64,000 nucleotides of DNA from Paeniroseomonas aquatica (GTDB lineage: Bacteria > Pseudomonadota > Alphaproteobacteria > Acetobacterales > Acetobacteraceae), in assembly GCF_030409335.1 (NCBI RefSeq), contig NZ_JAUFPN010000150.1, forward strand, positions 24,281-88,280. Direction: 5' to 3'. The notes beneath the pieces are model-generated. The model was not told where the DNA came from. It saw nothing but the letters and a program-made list of their open reading frames with translations, and ran no database searches. The translations under genes and the position numbers were made by a program. Below, one piece after another: positions 61,926 to 64,000 of the stretch (positions are counted from its first letter, which is position 1; the number at the start of each line of letters is the position of its first letter).

Positions 61926-63329
61926 TCAGAAGGCCAGTCGGGTGCCCACGATGAAGACCTTCGCGGTGGCCCGGTCCTGGACGCCCGGGTTCGAGGGGTC
62001 GAGGTCGCGGCCGCGCTCGGCAACCGTGTAGCTGCTGTACTCGGCGAGCAGGTCGAGGCCCGGCGCCAGGCGGTAGTTGCCGCCGATGCCGTAGCCGAGG
62101 CGGCGCATCATGCCGGCGCCGTTGGCGAAGTCGGCACGACGGGTCAGGCCGCTCGGGTTGCCGGCGGTCGGGCCGGTGAAGGCGGAGCGGCTGTTGCCCT
62201 CGAAGGTGCCGATCACGTAGTTGCCGCCGACGGTGAACGGTCCCATCGTGTAGCTGGCGCCCGCGAAGAACTGATCCATGGGACGGTCACCGCGGAGGGT
62301 GTTGCCCCAGAAGAAGTTGCTGTCGCCGTGCTCGTACTGCGCGCCGACCGTGAAGCCGTAGGCCGAGGCCTGGGCACCCACCTGGAAGACGTTCAGGTTG
62401 TTGAACACGCGGGCCTGCGTGCCGTTGAGGGTCAGCTCGCGGGCCGCGCCGGCGCCGACGTAGCCACCGGTGACGGCCAGGCCGACGCCGGCCAGGCTGC
62501 CGCGCCAACGCACCGCCGCCTGGTACTCGTTGCGGCGGGCGGAGAAGTTCGGGCCGGCCGCGGCAACGCCGAAGCCGCTGGCGCCGGTGAAGGCGTAGGA
62601 GCTGTCGCAGAAGCCGCTGGACTGGTTGGTCGAGCAGCCGGTGTCTTCGCCTTCGTTGTAGTTGAACGCGAAGCTCGCGCCGAAGTCGAAGCCGAAGAAC
62701 TGCGGCGAGAGGTAGATGATCTTGGTGTTGTCGCCGAGCGCGCCCGGGGCCGTCGTCGTGCGGTCGTTGGCCTGCCGCGAGACGAAGGATTCACGGTCAC
62801 CGTAGACGCCGCCGGAGCCGAAGTTGGTCACGACGCCGCTGTTCATCAGGCCGCCGACCGGGCCGTCCTCGTCGCCGAAGCGGATCTGGCCGAAGGTGGG
62901 GGAGGCGATGAAGGCGTAGTATTCGTCGATGCTGGCGGTGGACTTGCCGGTGCTCGCCCGCTGCTGGACGATGTTGCGGCCTTCCTGCTGGTTGAAGGCG
63001 ATCTCGACCACGGCGCCGTAGCTGAGGCCGTTGGCGGTCTTGCCGTTGACGAAGACATGCACTTCGGCGTCGGTGCTGAAGTCGTTCTTCGACAGGCGGG
63101 CGATGTTGCCGGTGCTGTCGGCGGGCAGGTTGCCGGTGGCGCCGCCGGTGCCGGTCGGCAGGGTCGACGGGCCGGTCGAGTTACGGCCGGTCTGCTGCGT
63201 GTTGCCGTAGTAGGCCCGGAAGAAGCCACCGATCCGGACGGTCGGGGCTTCCTGCGCCACGGCAACCGCCGGGGCCAGAAGCGCCGCGCCGACCACCGCG
63301 GTCGTGCCCAGCAGTATCTTGCGCATCAT
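61926..63329 (-). CDS. Outer-membrane porin
   Basis: A 467-residue Gram-negative porin. The signal peptide MMRKILLGTTAVVGAALLAPAVAVAQ ends near residue 26. The mature sequence has alternating beta-strand patterns with frequent Gly and aromatic residues and ends in VFIVGTRLAF with a C-terminal Phe, the outer-membrane insertion signal. FDFGASFAFNYNEGED is a typical strand pair. Two Cys in DTGCSTNQSSGFCDSS probably form a loop disulfide. It is likely an abundant general or cation-selective porin, with codon use and a strong terminator fitting high expression. Its channel specificity cannot be read. Confidence 0.9.
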   Translation of the reverse strand: MMRKILLGTTAVVGAALLAPAVAVAQEAPTVRIGGFFRAYYGNTQQTGRNSTGPSTLPTGTGGATGNLPADSTGNIARLSKNDFSTDAEVHVFVNGKTANGLSYGAVVEIAFNQQEGRNIVQQRASTGKSTASIDEYYAFIASPTFGQIRFGDEDGPVGGLMNSGVVTNFGSGGVYGDRESFVSRQANDRTTTAPGALGDNTKIIYLSPQFFGFDFGASFAFNYNEGEDTGCSTNQSSGFCDSSYAFTGASGFGVAAAGPNFSARRNEYQAAVRWRGSLAGVGLAVTGGYVGAGAARELTLNGTQARVFNNLNVFQVGAQASAYGFTVGAQYEHGDSNFFWGNTLRGDRPMDQFFAGASYTMGPFTVGGNYVIGTFEGNSRSAFTGPTAGNPSGLTRRADFANGAGMMRRLGYGIGGNYRLAPGLDLLAEYSSYTVAERGRDLDPSNPGVQDRATAKVFIVGTRLAF

Positions 63330-63464
63330 AAAACCTCCTCACTCGCCAGGCACGCCCGGCTATTCCCTCAACCCACCCGCCCCCCCGCAGCGCAAGCTGC
63401 TTTGACAGGTGCCGCATCCGACCCGGCATGTGCCGGCCGCCGGACGTGACCGGGTCCGCACCGG

Positions 63465-63494
63465 ACTATGGTCCACCAGAATAAAGCCGGGCAA
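63465..63494 (-). promoter_or_regulatory. Possible promoter of the porin gene
   Basis: On the minus strand TTGCCC (63494-63489) and CATAGT (63470-63465) are separated by 18 bp and resemble a -35/-10 pair with four of six matches each. A start about 7 bp further would leave a leader of roughly 130 nt before the porin ATG. The rest of 63330-63568 shows no gene. Low confidence. Confidence 0.3.
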
Positions 63495-63568
63495 CCTGGC
63501 AACTTCTGCCGCCGCGACTTCCCTGAGACACTGTGGCGGAGGAGCCACATGCCTGGCGGCCACATCTG

Positions 63569-64000
63569 TTACCCGGCGGTGAAGGCCTGCGTCCGGCGCC
63601 CGGTCGAGCTCCCGGACAGGCCGCCGATCGCCGCCAGGCCCGCGGTCCGGCGCGGCAGGCGGGCGGCATTGCCGGGCGTGATCCCGCCGAGGGCGACCAC
63701 CGCCCGGCCCCCGGCCCGGGCCGCCAGGGATGCCCAGCGCAGCGGCCCCAGCGCCGGGGCGCCCGGATGGCTGCGGGTGGGAAAGACCGGGGAGAGGATG
63801 ACCGCCGTCGCGCCCAGCCGCCGCGCCCGGGCGAGGCCGGCGCGGCCGTGCGCGGCGACGGTCAGCACCAGGCCCCGCCGGCGCCGGGCCAGCAGGAAGG
63901 GCAGCAGCCCCGGCGTGGCGCGGCGGTCCGGCACATGCAGCCCGGCGCGCTGGCGCAGGGCGAGACGGCCGTCGGCGGCGCCCAGCAGCAGCAGCCGGCG
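63569..64000 (-). CDS. Thiamine phosphate synthase/TenI-like protein, partial
   Basis: The gene enters from the right edge on the minus strand; 143 codons are visible and the 5' part lies outside. The reading frame carries GAADGRLALRQRAGLHVPD, then AVILSPVFPTRSHPGAPALGPLRWASLAARAGGRAVVALGGITPGNAARL. These are the ThiE/TenI phosphate-binding segments (SPVFPT.SKPG, AIGGI). The phosphate-binding glycines and PTRSHPG loop are intact. The C-terminus ends IGGLSGSSTGRRTQAFTAG, longer than usual. Either ThiE or the related TenI aminohydrolase is possible. Confidence 0.75.
   Translation of the reverse strand, partial: RRLLLLGAADGRLALRQRAGLHVPDRRATPGLLPFLLARRRRGLVLTVAAHGRAGLARARRLGATAVILSPVFPTRSHPGAPALGPLRWASLAARAGGRAVVALGGITPGNAARLPRRTAGLAAIGGLSGSSTGRRTQAFTAG

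Overview
This 64 kb window is very GC-rich, densely coding chromosomal DNA. It looks like an alphaproteobacterium, most likely an Acetobacteraceae (Roseomonas-like) soil or plant-associated species. The grounds are the coding style (overlapping ATGA starts, GTG starts), the exported Bug/TctC-type binding proteins, the alphaproteobacterial order PPSR - oriC - hemE - hemH ... hemJ - rho ... mnmE - mnmG - rsmG - parA - parB - holA - lptE - leuS, and a cluster of GANTC (CcrM-type) sites at the presumed origin. I saw no tRNA, rRNA, CRISPR array or intact insertion sequence. The genus is an inference.

Left part (1-33 kb), accessory and catabolic. A truncated CoA-transferase B subunit is followed by an HxlR-MATE efflux operon with two palindromic operators. 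Then come a Bug protein/epimerase pair, a minus-strand block of small enzymes (membrane hydrolase, O-methyltransferase, HD protein, MBL protein, Asp/Glu racemase family), a 3-hydroxyacyl-CoA dehydrogenase, an M20 amidohydrolase and the unusual operon glpK - AtuA (DUF1446) - AtuA-like small domain. Next are a GH1-like protein and two paralogous SMP-30 lactonases flanking a CBS protein. After those lie an acyl-CoA dehydrogenase/hydratase/TetR cluster and a three-gene cassette (Gfo/Idh oxidoreductase, DUF993 aldolase-like protein, TIM-barrel epimerase). The segment ends with an SCP2-like/alpha-beta hydrolase fusion with a GNAT gene, an orphan sugar-binding protein with a PhyH dioxygenase, iron permease-lutB-lutC, smr-XRE and an orphan GH8 endoglucanase.

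Origin region (33-35.2 kb). maf and the PPSR kinase-regulator gene (DUF299, the RP001 family) run leftwards and hemE runs rightwards. The 314 bp between PPSR and hemE hold nine GANTC sites (a tenth lies just inside hemE), four DnaA-box-like sequences and an AT-richer stretch. This is the expected place of oriC in Caulobacter/Rickettsia-type chromosomes.

Right part (35-58 kb), mostly core. It holds haem genes (hemE, hemH, hemJ), rho with a long structured leader, a small alarmone hydrolase, a second Bug protein, a LysR/quinone reductase/ogt group, a [2Fe-2S] protein, mnmE, an unrecognised gene, mnmG and rsmG. Two near-perfect parS sites straddle the mnmG/rsmG junction, directly before parA-parB. 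holA, lptE and leuS follow on the minus strand.

Far right (56.7-64 kb): an exported hydrolase, a small lipoprotein, a PEP-mutase/isocitrate-lyase family enzyme, a DUF1489 protein, an AzlCD exporter, a decayed heavy-metal RND efflux gene, a DUF3576 lipoprotein, a porin with a strong terminator, and a ThiE/TenI-like gene cut by the window edge.
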